DNA from: an uncultured Prevotella sp.
Lineage (GTDB): Bacteria > Bacteroidota > Bacteroidia > Bacteroidales > Bacteroidaceae
Length of the DNA stretch: 44,006 bases
NCBI RefSeq assembly: GCF_937863835.1
Contig: NZ_CALMHT010000048.1
Location: 1 to 44,006 of the forward strand
Reading direction: 5' to 3'
Part shown: one piece after another, positions 26,960 to 36,491 of the stretch
Numbering within the stretch: position 1 is the first letter of the stretch
Layout: every line of letters starts with the position of its first letter
Translations under genes and position numbers: made by a program
The notes under the pieces: generated by a model
The model's database searches: none
What the model was told of the DNA's origin: nothing
Seen by the model: the letters and a program-made list of their open reading frames with translations, nothing else

Positions 26960-26968
26960 GCAAAGATA
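26960..26968 (-). promoter_or_regulatory. -7 element for the penicillin-binding protein gene
   Basis: The minus-strand sequence TATCTTTGC matches TAnnTTTGC and lies about 20 bp before ATG 26939. It shows that the gene has its own promoter separate from the lpx-miaA operon. Confidence 0.6.
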
Positions 26969-26994
26969 CTGCAAAAAGAAATATAAAAAGATTT

Positions 26995-27891
26995 CTATAT
27001 CGATAAAGTTATATATTTTATGATTTCTTCAATATCAGATGGGGCGAACCATTTGATTTTTTCGTCCCGCTGAAACCATGTCATTTGTTTCCTGCTGTAT
27101 CTGCGGGTATTACTCTGTATGCGTCTTATCGCTTCTTCCAGTGGAATAGTATTATCAAAATAGTCAAAGAGTTCTTTATATCCCACTGTATTAAGTGAAT
27201 TAAGATGCCGCATCGGGTATACGCTACGTGCTTCTTCTACCATACCTTCGTCAATCATTTCCAGCACGCGCTTGTTGATACGCTCATACAATTCCTCGCG
27301 TGGACGGTTGAGTCCAATCTTGACGATTTTGAAAGGTCTTTCTTTTTTTATGTTTCGTCTGAAAGAGGTATATGTCTTACCTGTCATCGTACAGATCTCT
27401 ATCGCATGGATTACCCTTCTCGTATTTTTAAGATCTACTATTTGATAATACTCAGGGTCCAGTGCCTTTAACTCTTCGCACAGCGCGTCCAAACCTTCGT
27501 TTTCATACCGTTGCTTGATGAGTTTGCGGGTCTTGTCGTCAATTGTTGGAATATCATCTATACCATTACAGACGGCATCAATATACATCATACTGCCACC
27601 GCTCATAAGAGCGATGTCACTGTTTGAAAAAAGTTGATCGGTCGTTTGAATTACATCTGCTTCAAACATGGCGGCACTATAATAATCGTCAAGATGCAGG
27701 TTGCCCACAAATAAATGCTTCACTCGCCGCTGTTGGGCTGGGGTGGGAGCAGCTGTGCCGATAGGCAGTTCTGCGTATATCTGACGAGAGTCCGCATTAA
27801 TAATAGGAACATTGAAATGTTCGGCTATCCTAAGGCAAGTCTCTGTTTTTCCCACTCCCGTAGGTCCTACAACAACGACGAGCGTTTTCAT
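26995..27891 (-). CDS. miaA: tRNA dimethylallyltransferase
   Basis: MiaA adds a dimethylallyl group to N6 of A37 in tRNAs reading codons that start with U, giving i6A. The 298 residues carry the P-loop GPTGVGKTE (about 8-16), [16 protein letters not shown], the [14 protein letters not shown] block and the [17 protein letters not shown] motif near the C-terminus; lengths and motifs fit the family. Its ATG is 9 bp after the lpxA stop, so it is the last gene of the lipid A operon. No terminator was seen between it and the following promoter. Confidence 0.97.
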   Translation of the reverse strand: MKTLVVVVGPTGVGKTETCLRIAEHFNVPIINADSRQIYAELPIGTAAPTPAQQRRVKHLFVGNLHLDDYYSAAMFEADVIQTTDQLFSNSDIALMSGGSMMYIDAVCNGIDDIPTIDDKTRKLIKQRYENEGLDALCEELKALDPEYYQIVDLKNTRRVIHAIEICTMTGKTYTSFRRNIKKERPFKIVKIGLNRPREELYERINKRVLEMIDEGMVEEARSVYPMRHLNSLNTVGYKELFDYFDNTIPLEEAIRRIQSNTRRYSRKQMTWFQRDEKIKWFAPSDIEEIIKYITLSI

Positions 27892-27900
27892 TTATTTATA

Positions 27901-28683
27901 TTATCCGACTAGTGGACGAACAATTCCACGTTGAGAACTTCTGACGAAATCTATGATATAGTCTATTTCCTTGCATGGAGCTATATTCTTTTGGATTTCC
28001 TGAATTCCCTCTTCTATAATACCCTTGGAGTATAACAGTCTATATGCTTCGTGAATGTTATTGATGAGTTCGTTGCTGAACCCATGACGGCGCAGTCCTA
28101 TTAGATTCACACCGCAATAATAACCAAAATCTTTGCCTGCTATAATATAAGGGGGAATATCTTTACTGAATTTGCTTCCGCCCTGTATCATAACGAATCC
28201 GCCGATATGGCAGAACTGATGTGTAAGAACGGTCGCACTAATGATTGCATCGTCGTCGATTACAACTTCTCCTCCGAATTTAGTGGAGTTTCCGATGATC
28301 AGTCTGCTACCCAATACGCAATCATGAGCTACGTGCATATTTTCCATTAAAAGGTTATTGTTTCCAACTATTGTGATACCTTTTGATGCAGTTCCGCGGG
28401 ATATGGTCACATTCTCTCTGATACTATTAGAGTCACCTATCTGGCAAAGAGATTCTTCTCCTTTAAATTTCAAATCTTGTGGCTTCGTACTGATACTGGC
28501 ACCTGGGAAAAACTCATTATTGTTACCGATACGGGCTCCATAATTGATAGTAACGCTGTTTTGCATCACGTTATTGTCTCCTATTACCGTGTTCTTTTCT
28601 ATGTAGCAGAAAGGACCGATAATATTATTATCTCCGAGTTTTGCTTCTGGATGTACGAATGCTAAGGGACTTATTTGATTCAT
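27901..28683 (-). CDS. lpxA: UDP-N-acetylglucosamine acyltransferase LpxA
   Basis: First enzyme of lipid A synthesis, transferring a 3-hydroxyacyl chain from ACP to UDP-GlcNAc in the cytoplasm. The 260 residues show left-handed beta-helix hexapeptide repeats from about 10 to 185 (for example IGPFCYIEKNTVIGDNN). MENMHVAHDCVLG contains the catalytic histidine, and a helical C-terminus follows (ELINNIHEAYRLLYSKGI). It starts 1 bp after the lpxC-fabZ stop (TAAGATG), a tight coupling. Confidence 0.97.
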   Translation of the reverse strand: MNQISPLAFVHPEAKLGDNNIIGPFCYIEKNTVIGDNNVMQNSVTINYGARIGNNNEFFPGASISTKPQDLKFKGEESLCQIGDSNSIRENVTISRGTASKGITIVGNNNLLMENMHVAHDCVLGSRLIIGNSTKFGGEVVIDDDAIISATVLTHQFCHIGGFVMIQGGSKFSKDIPPYIIAGKDFGYYCGVNLIGLRRHGFSNELINNIHEAYRLLYSKGIIEEGIQEIQKNIAPCKEIDYIIDFVRSSQRGIVRPLVG

Positions 28684-28684
28684 C

Positions 28685-30070
28685 TTATTTGTTTTTTACT
28701 ATTTGTGCTGTGAAAGATGCTTCTGATACAACATGATCACCAACAAATACATATCCCTTCATTGACGAAATACCATGGCGTACAGGTGCTAATAATTCTA
28801 CCTTAAAGATAAGGGTGTCACCAGGTACTACCTTCTGACGGAATTTCACTTCATCAATTCTCATAAAGTATGTCGACCAGCGTTCTGGTTCTTCTACTGT
28901 ATTTAATACGAGTAATCCACCGCATTGTGCCATTGCCTCTACTTGTAAAACGCCCGGCATGACAGGCTCCTGAGGGAAGTGTCCCTGGAAGAAGGGTTCA
29001 TTGCTTGTTACATTCTTCAAACCTACAATACTGGTAGGACCGATTGCAACGACCTTATCTACCAACTGCATTGGATAACGGTGCGGGAGTAATTCGCGTA
29101 TGCGGTTTACATCCATAACAGGTTCCTCATTACAGTCGTATATAGGGGCCTGTATCTCGTGCTTGCGGATTTCACGGCGCATCAGACGTGCAAATTTGTT
29201 ATTAATGGTATGTCCAGGACGGGTTGCGATTATACGTCCTTTGATAGGTTTACCGATAAGCGCCATATCACCAATGACATCCAGCAGTTTGTGGCGTGTG
29301 CACTCGTTTTCCCATACCAGAGGCTTATGTTGTATATATCCTAGAACCGTCGCATCGCGGTGTTCCACTTTTATCAGGTCGGCCAGATTATCCAGCTGAT
29401 TCTGTGTTATCTGTTTCTCATATATGACAATGGCATTGTCCAAGTCACCTCCCTTAATCAGGTTCGCACCAAGCAGAGGTTCGATATCACGTACGAAAAC
29501 AAATGTACGGGCGGGAGCTATCTCTTTTGCGAAATCTTCTGCCTTGTCGAGAGTGGCAAACTGACTATTGATAAATTTGGAGTTGAATGAGCACATCGCT
29601 GTAAGGCTAAACTGCTCATCCGGTAATATTGTGATGCAAGAACCAGATTCTTCGTCTTTGACTTCAATTTTATGACGTATGATATAATAGTCCTTTGGAG
29701 CATTCTGTTCTTCGGTTCCGATTTCTTCAATTTTGTCCACGTACATGGCAGCGCTGCCGTCAAGGATTGGAAATTCAGGACCATTAACCTGGATGAGACA
29801 ATTGTCTATGCCCAGTGCATAAAGAGCTGCCAGACCATGTTCGATAGTAGATACACGGACATCTCCTTTTCCTATTACAGTACCACGTTGAGTATCAACA
29901 ACATTTTCCGCTATCGCATCAATGGTTGGTTGTCCTTCGATATCAATACGCTGTATTTTATAACCCGTATTTTCAGGAGCCGGGTTGAAAGTAACCGTCA
30001 GACTCAGTCCTGTGTGCAGACCTTTTCCGAAAAGAGAAAAACTGCCTTTCAGTGTTTTCTGTTTCAACAT
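28685..30070 (-). CDS. lpxC: LpxC-FabZ fusion: UDP-3-O-acyl-GlcNAc deacetylase / hydroxyacyl-ACP dehydratase
   Basis: A 461-residue fusion standard in Bacteroidetes. Residues 1 to about 305 are the zinc deacetylase LpxC, the committed step of lipid A synthesis. The first zinc histidine is in STIEHGLAAL (H78), HKLLDVIGDMALIG holds the second His and the Asp, and PGHTINNKFA holds the catalytic His. Residues about 310-461 are FabZ, with LPHRYPMQLVD, then FQGHFPQEPVMPGVLQVEAMAQ carrying the catalytic His and Glu. The dehydratase competes for the hydroxyacyl-ACP used by LpxA and LpxD, so the fusion ties fatty acid and lipid A synthesis in fixed ratio. Confidence 0.98.
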   Translation of the reverse strand: MLKQKTLKGSFSLFGKGLHTGLSLTVTFNPAPENTGYKIQRIDIEGQPTIDAIAENVVDTQRGTVIGKGDVRVSTIEHGLAALYALGIDNCLIQVNGPEFPILDGSAAMYVDKIEEIGTEEQNAPKDYYIIRHKIEVKDEESGSCITILPDEQFSLTAMCSFNSKFINSQFATLDKAEDFAKEIAPARTFVFVRDIEPLLGANLIKGGDLDNAIVIYEKQITQNQLDNLADLIKVEHRDATVLGYIQHKPLVWENECTRHKLLDVIGDMALIGKPIKGRIIATRPGHTINNKFARLMRREIRKHEIQAPIYDCNEEPVMDVNRIRELLPHRYPMQLVDKVVAIGPTSIVGLKNVTSNEPFFQGHFPQEPVMPGVLQVEAMAQCGGLLVLNTVEEPERWSTYFMRIDEVKFRQKVVPGDTLIFKVELLAPVRHGISSMKGYVFVGDHVVSEASFTAQIVKNK

Positions 30071-30095
30071 AAGTTATTCTATTTTATTTCTATTT

Positions 30096-31127
30096 TTATT
30101 TCTTTTTTAGATTATCAACCTCTTTTTGTAGTTCGTTGATCTGCCTGTACAGTTCGGGCAGTCTGCGGAATATTGCCTGAGATCTGAAGTATGCTTTAGG
30201 TTCCATAGGAGGTGTACCGATAACCGTCTGGTTACTCTTGACGTTTCCAGGGACACCGGATTGTGCGCCTAAGAACACTTTGTCGCCGACTTGTATATGA
30301 CCGGCCAGTCCTACCTGACCACCGAACATACACCATGAACCAACCTTTGTGCTTCCAGCGATACCTACTTGTGCAGACATCACGGTGTTTTCGCCAACCT
30401 CAACGTTGTGGGCTATCTGTACCAGATTATCTAGTTTTACACCCTTGCGTATATATGTGCTTCCCATCGTTGAGCGGTCTATACATGTATTGGCACCGAT
30501 TTCAACATTATCTTCGATTGTCACAATACCTATTTGCGGAATTTTGTCATATCCGTTGGCAGATGGAGCAAATCCGAAACCATCGGCACCAATTACGGAA
30601 CCGGCATGTATTGTAACATTATTTCCCAACTTGCACCCTTGGTATATCGTAACGTTAGGATAGAATAGACAGCCATTACCCACTTTTACTCCGTCGCCGA
30701 TTGTCGTGTGGGGATAAACTTGGGTGTTATCACCGATTTCGGCACCGTCACCGATGTAAGCGAAAGCACCGATATACACATCTTTACCTATTTTCGCTTT
30801 CGGAGAAATGAAGGCTAGAGAATCTATACCATTCTTTTTCGGTTTACTCGCTTCGTAGAGCTGAAGCAACTTGGCTACACAATCGTAAGCGTTCTTAACT
30901 CTTATTAATGTAGCGTTTACCGGCTTCTCCAGTTCTACATCCTCATTAATAAGAACTATTGATGATTGTGTATCATAAATGTAATGTGTATATTTTGGAT
31001 TGGATAGGAACGATATTGCTCCCGGAACTCCTTCTTCTATTTTGGCGAAAGTATGAACAGTAGCGTTCTCGTTACCCTCTATGCGCCCTTGAATAAACTC
31101 AGCGATTTGTTTAGCTGTAAATTCCAT
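30096..31127 (-). CDS. lpxD: UDP-3-O-acylglucosamine N-acyltransferase LpxD
   Basis: Adds the N-linked hydroxyacyl chain after LpxC. The 343 residues have the N-terminal uridine-binding domain (to about 95, with [11 protein letters not shown]), a hexapeptide beta-helix, and the catalytic histidine in [14 protein letters not shown]-terminal helix ([24 protein letters not shown]) is predicted to form the trimer coiled coil. It heads the operon lpxD - lpxC/fabZ - lpxA - miaA, 25 bp before lpxC/fabZ, and follows a clear -7 element. Confidence 0.97.
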   Translation of the reverse strand: MEFTAKQIAEFIQGRIEGNENATVHTFAKIEEGVPGAISFLSNPKYTHYIYDTQSSIVLINEDVELEKPVNATLIRVKNAYDCVAKLLQLYEASKPKKNGIDSLAFISPKAKIGKDVYIGAFAYIGDGAEIGDNTQVYPHTTIGDGVKVGNGCLFYPNVTIYQGCKLGNNVTIHAGSVIGADGFGFAPSANGYDKIPQIGIVTIEDNVEIGANTCIDRSTMGSTYIRKGVKLDNLVQIAHNVEVGENTVMSAQVGIAGSTKVGSWCMFGGQVGLAGHIQVGDKVFLGAQSGVPGNVKSNQTVIGTPPMEPKAYFRSQAIFRRLPELYRQINELQKEVDNLKKK

Positions 31128-31155
31128 ATTAATTGACTTGGTTGTACTTAATTAT

Positions 31156-31164
31156 GCAAAGATA
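31156..31164 (-). promoter_or_regulatory. -7 element for the lpxD operon
   Basis: The minus-strand sequence TATCTTTGC matches TAnnTTTGC, leaving a leader of about 25 nt. It sits just past the stop of the HD gene, and no terminator is visible between them, so read-through from the upstream operon is possible. Confidence 0.6.
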
Positions 31165-31175
31165 ATAAAAATACT

Positions 31176-32396
31176 TTATAATCTTTGATAACAGAGATAA
31201 TATTTTCTTATTTTTTTAGAAAGTAGGGCAACATTTAGCAAATCGGAAGCTTCCACAATGTCTTTTGTTGTACCGTCTTTGTAAAGAATCGTGATACTGT
31301 CTTCTTGGGTGTCGTACATATCTTTCTGTACGGTATCGACACTTATAAAGTAGTTGGCTTCTTCTTTTGATATTTTCAGCGTCTTACTTATTCTGTCTTT
31401 CAGTTCATCTATACGCTCTTTTTTAATTTCTTCTTCATGGACTTCCACTTTGAATATGTTCCTGTTAATGATATCATTTGATAACAGGGATAATATCTTA
31501 TCATCACTGTGCATCCATACTTTCAGCGCACTCCATATATCATGGTCGTCCAGTTCTTCATATTCCTTTAATGCATCGTGGTGTGACATGAAGTACTCCT
31601 CGTCAACATCATGGTACAGAAAATACTTCAGAGATGGTGATGCGAATATATCTTTGCCGTTGTGTGCCAGATATTTGGCCCTCAGCAGTGTGTTGACGAG
31701 TACCTTTTCGCATGCCACGGCCGTCTTGTGCAGATATACCTGCCAGTACATCAGTCGTCGTGATGTAAGATAGTTCTCAATCGAATATATACCTTTCGAT
31801 TCTATTACCAGATTGTCGTCTTTTACATCGAGCATCTTGATGATTCTCGCACTTCCGATGTTGCCTTCGGTAACACCCGTATAGAAACAGTCGCGCCTGA
31901 GATAGTCGAGACGGTCCATATCCATCTGACTGCTTATCAGTTGATGCAGGAAATGTTTTGGATACTCGTCCTTGAATATCTTCAGCGCCAGATTCAATTG
32001 CCCGCCCATGTCGTTGTTGATCTGTTCCATCATCATCAGTGACAACTGTTCATGACTGATGCCCCGTATCAGCGTGTTCTCCAGTACATGACTGAACGGA
32101 CCGTGTCCTATGTCGTGCATCAGTATGGCGGCTTCCACGGCTTCAGCTTCACTGTCGAATATGAAAATACCCTTTTGTGATAAAGAAGTGATAGCCTCAC
32201 TCATCAGATGAAAGGCACCTATCGAATGCAGAAAACGCGTGTGGTGGGCACCAGGGTAGACAACAGAAGCAAGACCTAACTGATTGATACGGTTAAGTCT
32301 TTGCATAAGTGGATGCTGTACGATGTTCAGCAGTAGTCCGCGTGGTATCTTTATGAACCCGAATACCGGGTCGTTGATAATCTTACTGTCGTTCAA
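31176..32396 (-). CDS. HD-domain phosphohydrolase (dGTPase-like)
   Basis: A 406-residue protein of the HD superfamily. Metal-binding motifs are visible: TRFLHSIGAFHL (first His), then AAILMHDIGHGPFSHVLE (HD), and MDMDRLDYLRRDC with a further Asp. These align with the dGTP triphosphohydrolase-like branch, which hydrolyses nucleotide phosphates, but the exact substrate is not known. The start is TTG at 32396, 5 bp after the pyrF stop; the family usually begins just before KIINDPVFGFI, which fits, and no in-frame ATG is better placed. Last gene of the phoH operon. Confidence 0.88.
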   Translation of the reverse strand: MNDSKIINDPVFGFIKIPRGLLLNIVQHPLMQRLNRINQLGLASVVYPGAHHTRFLHSIGAFHLMSEAITSLSQKGIFIFDSEAEAVEAAILMHDIGHGPFSHVLENTLIRGISHEQLSLMMMEQINNDMGGQLNLALKIFKDEYPKHFLHQLISSQMDMDRLDYLRRDCFYTGVTEGNIGSARIIKMLDVKDDNLVIESKGIYSIENYLTSRRLMYWQVYLHKTAVACEKVLVNTLLRAKYLAHNGKDIFASPSLKYFLYHDVDEEYFMSHHDALKEYEELDDHDIWSALKVWMHSDDKILSLLSNDIINRNIFKVEVHEEEIKKERIDELKDRISKTLKISKEEANYFISVDTVQKDMYDTQEDSITILYKDGTTKDIVEASDLLNVALLSKKIRKYYLCYQRL

Positions 32397-32401
32397 AACA
32401 A

Positions 32402-33226
32402 TTAATTAAACTGATTCAATTCTGTTTCCATCTGCTCCTGCAGTTCTTTCGCTTTTTCTGCCGCAACGTTTGCGAAGTCTTCACCATTGCTTGCATAGAT
32501 GATGCCGCGTGAACTGTTTACCAACAGGCCGCAGTCTTTGATCATACCATACTTGCAAACCTCCTGCAGACTGCCTCCTTGTGCACCGACACCAGGGACG
32601 AGCAGGAAATGATTAGGGGCGACTGTTCTGATGTCCTTGAACATCTTACCTTGTGTAGCACCTACTACATACATCATGTTTCCTTCATTTCCCCATTGCT
32701 GAGAAGTGCGCAGCACCTTTTCGAACAGTCTTTCCCCGTCCTTATCCTCCGTAAGTTGGAAATCGTGAGAACCCTTATTACTGGTAAGGGCAAGCAAGAT
32801 AACCCATTTGTTCTCGTATGTGAGGAAAGGGGTTACACTGTCTTCGCCCATATAAGGGGCGACAGTGAGCGCATCCAGATTATATTCCTCAAAGAATGTT
32901 CTGGCATACATGGCAGACGTGTTGCCGATATCGCCGCGTTTGGCATCGGCTATGATAAACTGTTCAGGATAATTGTCATTGAGATATTTTATCGTCTTTT
33001 CAAATGCGATCATTCCCTTTATTCCGGCTGCCTCATAGAAAGCCAGATTGGGTTTGTAAGCCACACAATAAGGTGCCGTTGCATCAATGATAGCCTTATT
33101 AAAGGCAAATATGGGATATTCCTCTTTCAGCAAGTGTTGAGGAATCTTTTTCATATCAGTATCCAGACCTACACAAAGAAACGACTTCTTTGTCATAATC
33201 TGGTTTACAAGTTCTTTTCTGTTCAT
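32402..33226 (-). CDS. pyrF: Orotidine 5'-phosphate decarboxylase
   Basis: Final step of UMP synthesis. At 274 residues it belongs to the longer type 2 subfamily. The catalytic block [14 protein letters not shown] carries the Lys and paired Asp, and the phosphate site is in [13 protein letters not shown] with the later NSSRGI. The ATG shares one base with the stop of the upstream small ORF (TAATG), so its translation is likely coupled to that ORF. Confidence 0.97.
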   Translation of the reverse strand: MNRKELVNQIMTKKSFLCVGLDTDMKKIPQHLLKEEYPIFAFNKAIIDATAPYCVAYKPNLAFYEAAGIKGMIAFEKTIKYLNDNYPEQFIIADAKRGDIGNTSAMYARTFFEEYNLDALTVAPYMGEDSVTPFLTYENKWVILLALTSNKGSHDFQLTEDKDGERLFEKVLRTSQQWGNEGNMMYVVGATQGKMFKDIRTVAPNHFLLVPGVGAQGGSLQEVCKYGMIKDCGLLVNSSRGIIYASNGEDFANVAAEKAKELQEQMETELNQFN

Positions 33227-33372
33227 TACTTTGGTAATTCTGTTTTGGGTAATTCTTTTAATTCCTGAGTACTCCTTTTTGTAGAAGTCATCAAGTTGAC
33301 AAATTCTTCGGCCTGGACTGTACGTTCATCGTCTTTTCTGTCCTCATTCTTTTTAGTGAATCTGATTCCCAT
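33226..33372 (-). CDS. 48-residue small protein between prfA and pyrF, function unknown
   Basis: ATG at 33372 opens a 48-codon frame ending in TAA at 33228-33226, whose last base is the A of the pyrF ATG (TAATG). It begins 13 bp after the prfA stop. The product (begins [18 protein letters not shown]) is charged, with no signal peptide or membrane helix, and ends in a short internal repeat: [10 protein letters not shown], coded by two near-identical GAATTA-CC-AAA/G units. The gene fills a gap of about 160 bp inside an otherwise gapless operon, and the stop/start overlap supports real translation. I do not recognise the family. Confidence 0.65.
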   Translation of the reverse strand: MGIRFTKKNEDRKDDERTVQAEEFVNLMTSTKRSTQELKELPKTELPK

Positions 33373-33385
33373 AATGATAAATGTT

Positions 33386-34498
33386 TTAAAGTTCGGTCTC
33401 TTTCATTCTCTCTGCATTCTCTGCGACGGTCAGGGCATCTATCATATCCTGAATGTTACCGCCGAGGAATCCTGTCAGGTCGTGTGTGGTATAACCGATA
33501 CGGTGATCTGTGACACGTCCCTGCGGAAAGTTGTATGTACGTATCTTAGCCGAACGGTCGCCTGTGGAGACGAGCGACTTGCGACGGCTTGCGATATCAT
33601 CCATATATTTCTGGTGCTCGCGGTCATATATAAATGTACGCAGGCGCGAGAGTGCTCTTTCCTTATTTTTCGGTTGGTCGCGGGTCTCCGTACATTCTAT
33701 CAGGATTTCCTCCACCTCGCCGGTATTAGGGTTCTTCCAGGGATAGCGCAGACGCACACCCGATTCCACCTTGTTTACGTTCTGACCACCGGCTCCACTG
33801 CTTCGGAATGTATCCCATTTGATGTCGCCTTCGTTGATGCTGACTTCAAACTTATCAGCCTCAGGCAGTACGGCCACAGTCGCAGCACTGGTGTGCATAC
33901 GTCCCTGTGTCTCGGTAGCGGGAACACGCTGTACGCGGTGTACACCCGACTCATATTTCAGTATACCATATACACCGTCACCACTTACAGCAAAGTCTAT
34001 TTCCTTGAATCCGCCTACGGCACCCTCACTGGCACTTGTGACAGAGAGGTTCCATCCTTTTGAATCACAGAATTTCTTGTACATGTTGAACAGGTCACCG
34101 GCAAACAGGGCAGCTTCATCGCCACCGGTACCGGCCCTTACTTCCATCTGTACATTCTTGTCATCCTCCGGGTCCTTAGGTACGAGTGCTATTTTGATTT
34201 CCTCCTCTATCTTCGGTTGCAGTTCCTCGTTGGTCTGCAATTCCTCGCGGGCCATCTCCTTCAGGTCTGTGTCGCTTTCGTTGGCAAGAATGTCTTTTGC
34301 CTCTGATATAGAGTTAAGACAGTTGATGTAACGTTTGCGCGCATCCATAATATCACCGAGTTCCTTGTATTCCTTGGTGAGTTTTACGTAGCGTTGCTGG
34401 TCGGCTATCACATCCGGGTCGGTAATCAGTGTCGATACCTCCTCATAACGGCTTTCCAGTCCGTCCAACTTTTCCAGTATGCTATTATTTTCTGGCAT
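33386..34498 (-). CDS. prfA: Peptide chain release factor 1
   Basis: RF1 ends translation at UAA and UAG. The 370 residues include the codon-recognition PAT tripeptide in GVHRVQRVPATETQGR (RF2 would have SPF) and the catalytic GGQ motif in SSGAGGQNVNKVESGVRL. The length is typical. It lies 15 bp after purM and 13 bp before the 48-codon ORF within the phoH operon. No programmed frameshift is present, as expected, since that is a property of RF2. Confidence 0.98.
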   Translation of the reverse strand: MPENNSILEKLDGLESRYEEVSTLITDPDVIADQQRYVKLTKEYKELGDIMDARKRYINCLNSISEAKDILANESDTDLKEMAREELQTNEELQPKIEEEIKIALVPKDPEDDKNVQMEVRAGTGGDEAALFAGDLFNMYKKFCDSKGWNLSVTSASEGAVGGFKEIDFAVSGDGVYGILKYESGVHRVQRVPATETQGRMHTSAATVAVLPEADKFEVSINEGDIKWDTFRSSGAGGQNVNKVESGVRLRYPWKNPNTGEVEEILIECTETRDQPKNKERALSRLRTFIYDREHQKYMDDIASRRKSLVSTGDRSAKIRTYNFPQGRVTDHRIGYTTHDLTGFLGGNIQDMIDALTVAENAERMKETEL

Positions 34499-34513
34499 AA
34501 TTAATCATCTATA

Positions 34514-35689
34514 TTAATAATTGAATTCGCCGAATTCCGACTTGATTGTCAGACTCTTCGGTCCTTCTTCTATATGTCCTACAATCTGAGCGTCGATATT
34601 GAAACTCTTGCTGATGGCTATCACCTTTTCGGCTATTTCAGGGCGGACATACACTTCCATACGGTGTCCCATATTGAATACCTTGTACATCTCCTTCCAG
34701 TCGGTCTCACTTTCATCACGGATAACCTTGAAGAGAGGAGGAACGGGGAACATGTTATCCTTGATCACACGGCAGTTGTCGCCTACGAAATGCAACACCT
34801 TGGTCTGCGCGCCGCCGGTACAGTGAACCATACCGTGAATCTCCGGTCTCAGTTCATCGAGCATCTTCTTGATGACAGGAGCATACGTGCGGGTAGGGGA
34901 CAGAACCAATTGCCCTGCGTTGACATCCACACCCTCTATCTTGTCATCCAGGTGATGATGACCGCTGTAAACCAGTTCTTCAGGTACAGCGTGGTCATAA
35001 CTTTCCGGATATTTCTCAGCGAGATATTTAGCGAACACATCATGACGTGCACTTGTCAGACCGTTGCTGCCCATACCTCCGTTGTATCTGTCCTCGTAAG
35101 TGGCCTGTCCGCAAGACGACATACCTACGATTACATCACCGGGACGGATATTTGCATTGTTGATAACGTCAGACCGTTTCATACGGCAGGTAACTGTAGA
35201 GTCGACGATGATCGTACGCACCAGGTCGCCCACGTCAGCCGTCTCACCGCCGGTGGCATAGATGCCTACACCCATGTCGCGCATACGCGCAAGCAGTTCA
35301 TCGGTACCATTGATGATAGCCGATATCACATCGCCCGGAACGAGCATTTTGTTGCGTCCTATCGTACTTGAAACAAGGATATTGTCTACAGCGCCCACAC
35401 ATAGCAGGTCGTCGGTATTCATAATCAGGGCATCCTGTGCGATACCTTTCCATACATTGAGGTCGCCGGTTTCTTTCCAGTACATATACGCCAATGACGA
35501 TTTCGTACCGGCACCGTCGGCATGCATGATATTGCAGTATTCAGGGTCACCACCCAGTATATCAGGTATAATCTTGCAGAAAGCCTGCGGAAATATACCT
35601 TTGTCTATATTCTTAATCGCGTTATGCACATCTTCTTTGGCGGCACTTACGCCTCTCATCATATATCTGTTCGACTTATCCATCCCCAT
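34514..35689 (-). CDS. purM: Phosphoribosylformylglycinamidine cyclo-ligase (AIR synthase)
   Basis: PurM closes the imidazole ring of the purine pathway using ATP. The 391-residue form is a little longer than the E. coli enzyme and is the Bacteroidetes variant. The conserved HADGAGTKSSLAY substrate/ATP block is at about 57-69, and further conserved stretches are IMNTDDLLCVGA, ATGGETADVGDLVR and MVHCTGGAQTKVLHF. The start is ATG 35689, with ATG 35683 as an alternative. It sits in the operon with purC, another purine gene. Confidence 0.95.
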   Translation of the reverse strand: MGMDKSNRYMMRGVSAAKEDVHNAIKNIDKGIFPQAFCKIIPDILGGDPEYCNIMHADGAGTKSSLAYMYWKETGDLNVWKGIAQDALIMNTDDLLCVGAVDNILVSSTIGRNKMLVPGDVISAIINGTDELLARMRDMGVGIYATGGETADVGDLVRTIIVDSTVTCRMKRSDVINNANIRPGDVIVGMSSCGQATYEDRYNGGMGSNGLTSARHDVFAKYLAEKYPESYDHAVPEELVYSGHHHLDDKIEGVDVNAGQLVLSPTRTYAPVIKKMLDELRPEIHGMVHCTGGAQTKVLHFVGDNCRVIKDNMFPVPPLFKVIRDESETDWKEMYKVFNMGHRMEVYVRPEIAEKVIAISKSFNIDAQIVGHIEEGPKSLTIKSEFGEFNY

Positions 35690-35716
35690 GATTCGTTCTT
35701 TATTATTATTTCTTTA

Positions 35717-36472
35717 TTATTTTTGTTCTTTGCCGTTCCAGAATTCCCAACTGGCGAAAGCCTGCAACAGCAGCATTTCCAGTCCGTTCTTTGTCGTGGC
35801 ACCATGTTCGGCACCTCTTTTCATAAACTGAGTCTCGTCCGGGTTATATATCAGGTCATAAAGAATAGTCTTCATGTTCATAGCCTCGTACGGCAGTTGA
35901 GGACATTCATCCGTATGTGGATACATGCCCAGAGGGGTGCAGTTGACTATCACATTATATTCCTGCATCATTTCGGGCGTGATGTCTTGATATAAGATAC
36001 AATCCTTACCTTTTGTACTTCTGCTTACAAACAGCGTTTCCAGTCCGAGCGACTTCAGTCCGTAGTTGATAGCCTTCGATGCTCCGCCTGTACCCAGGAT
36101 AAGAGCTTTCTTATGAAATTTCTCAAGCATCGGTTCTATACTTTTCGTGAAACCGATTACATCGGAGTTGAATCCCTTCAATATTATTTTCTCACCTTTT
36201 CTGGTAACCCTTATAACATTCACTGCACCTATCGCCCTTGCTTCAGGACTGATAGAGTCGAGATACGAAATGACTTTTTCCTTGTAAGGAATGGTGACAT
36301 TGAGCCCTTTCAGGTCTGGATTGGAATCCAGAACCTCAGGCAAAGCCTCTATTTTAGGGATTTCGAAGTTTTCATACTTGGCATCTATATTTTCATTCTC
36401 AAACTTCTCATTGAAGTAGCTGATAGAGAACGAGTGCCCTAGTGGAAATCCTATCAAACCATATTTATCCAT
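35717..36472 (-). CDS. aroE: Shikimate dehydrogenase
   Basis: Reduces 3-dehydroshikimate to shikimate with NADPH in aromatic amino acid synthesis. The 251 residues show the substrate-binding S-x-S of GFPLGHSFSISYF, the catalytic Lys in NVTIPYKEKV, and the Rossmann loop LGTGGASKAI. The C-terminal GLEMLLLQAFASWEFW carries the conserved Gln. It lies 19 bp after ubiE and 27 bp before purM in the phoH operon. Confidence 0.97.
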   Translation of the reverse strand: MDKYGLIGFPLGHSFSISYFNEKFENENIDAKYENFEIPKIEALPEVLDSNPDLKGLNVTIPYKEKVISYLDSISPEARAIGAVNVIRVTRKGEKIILKGFNSDVIGFTKSIEPMLEKFHKKALILGTGGASKAINYGLKSLGLETLFVSRSTKGKDCILYQDITPEMMQEYNVIVNCTPLGMYPHTDECPQLPYEAMNMKTILYDLIYNPDETQFMKRGAEHGATTKNGLEMLLLQAFASWEFWNGKEQK

Positions 36473-36491
36473 GCGTTGTATGTTATTTGTG

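Noticed and set aside
34574..35371. A 265-codon plus-strand frame
   Set aside because: It is antisense to purM and looks like a composition shadow of it.
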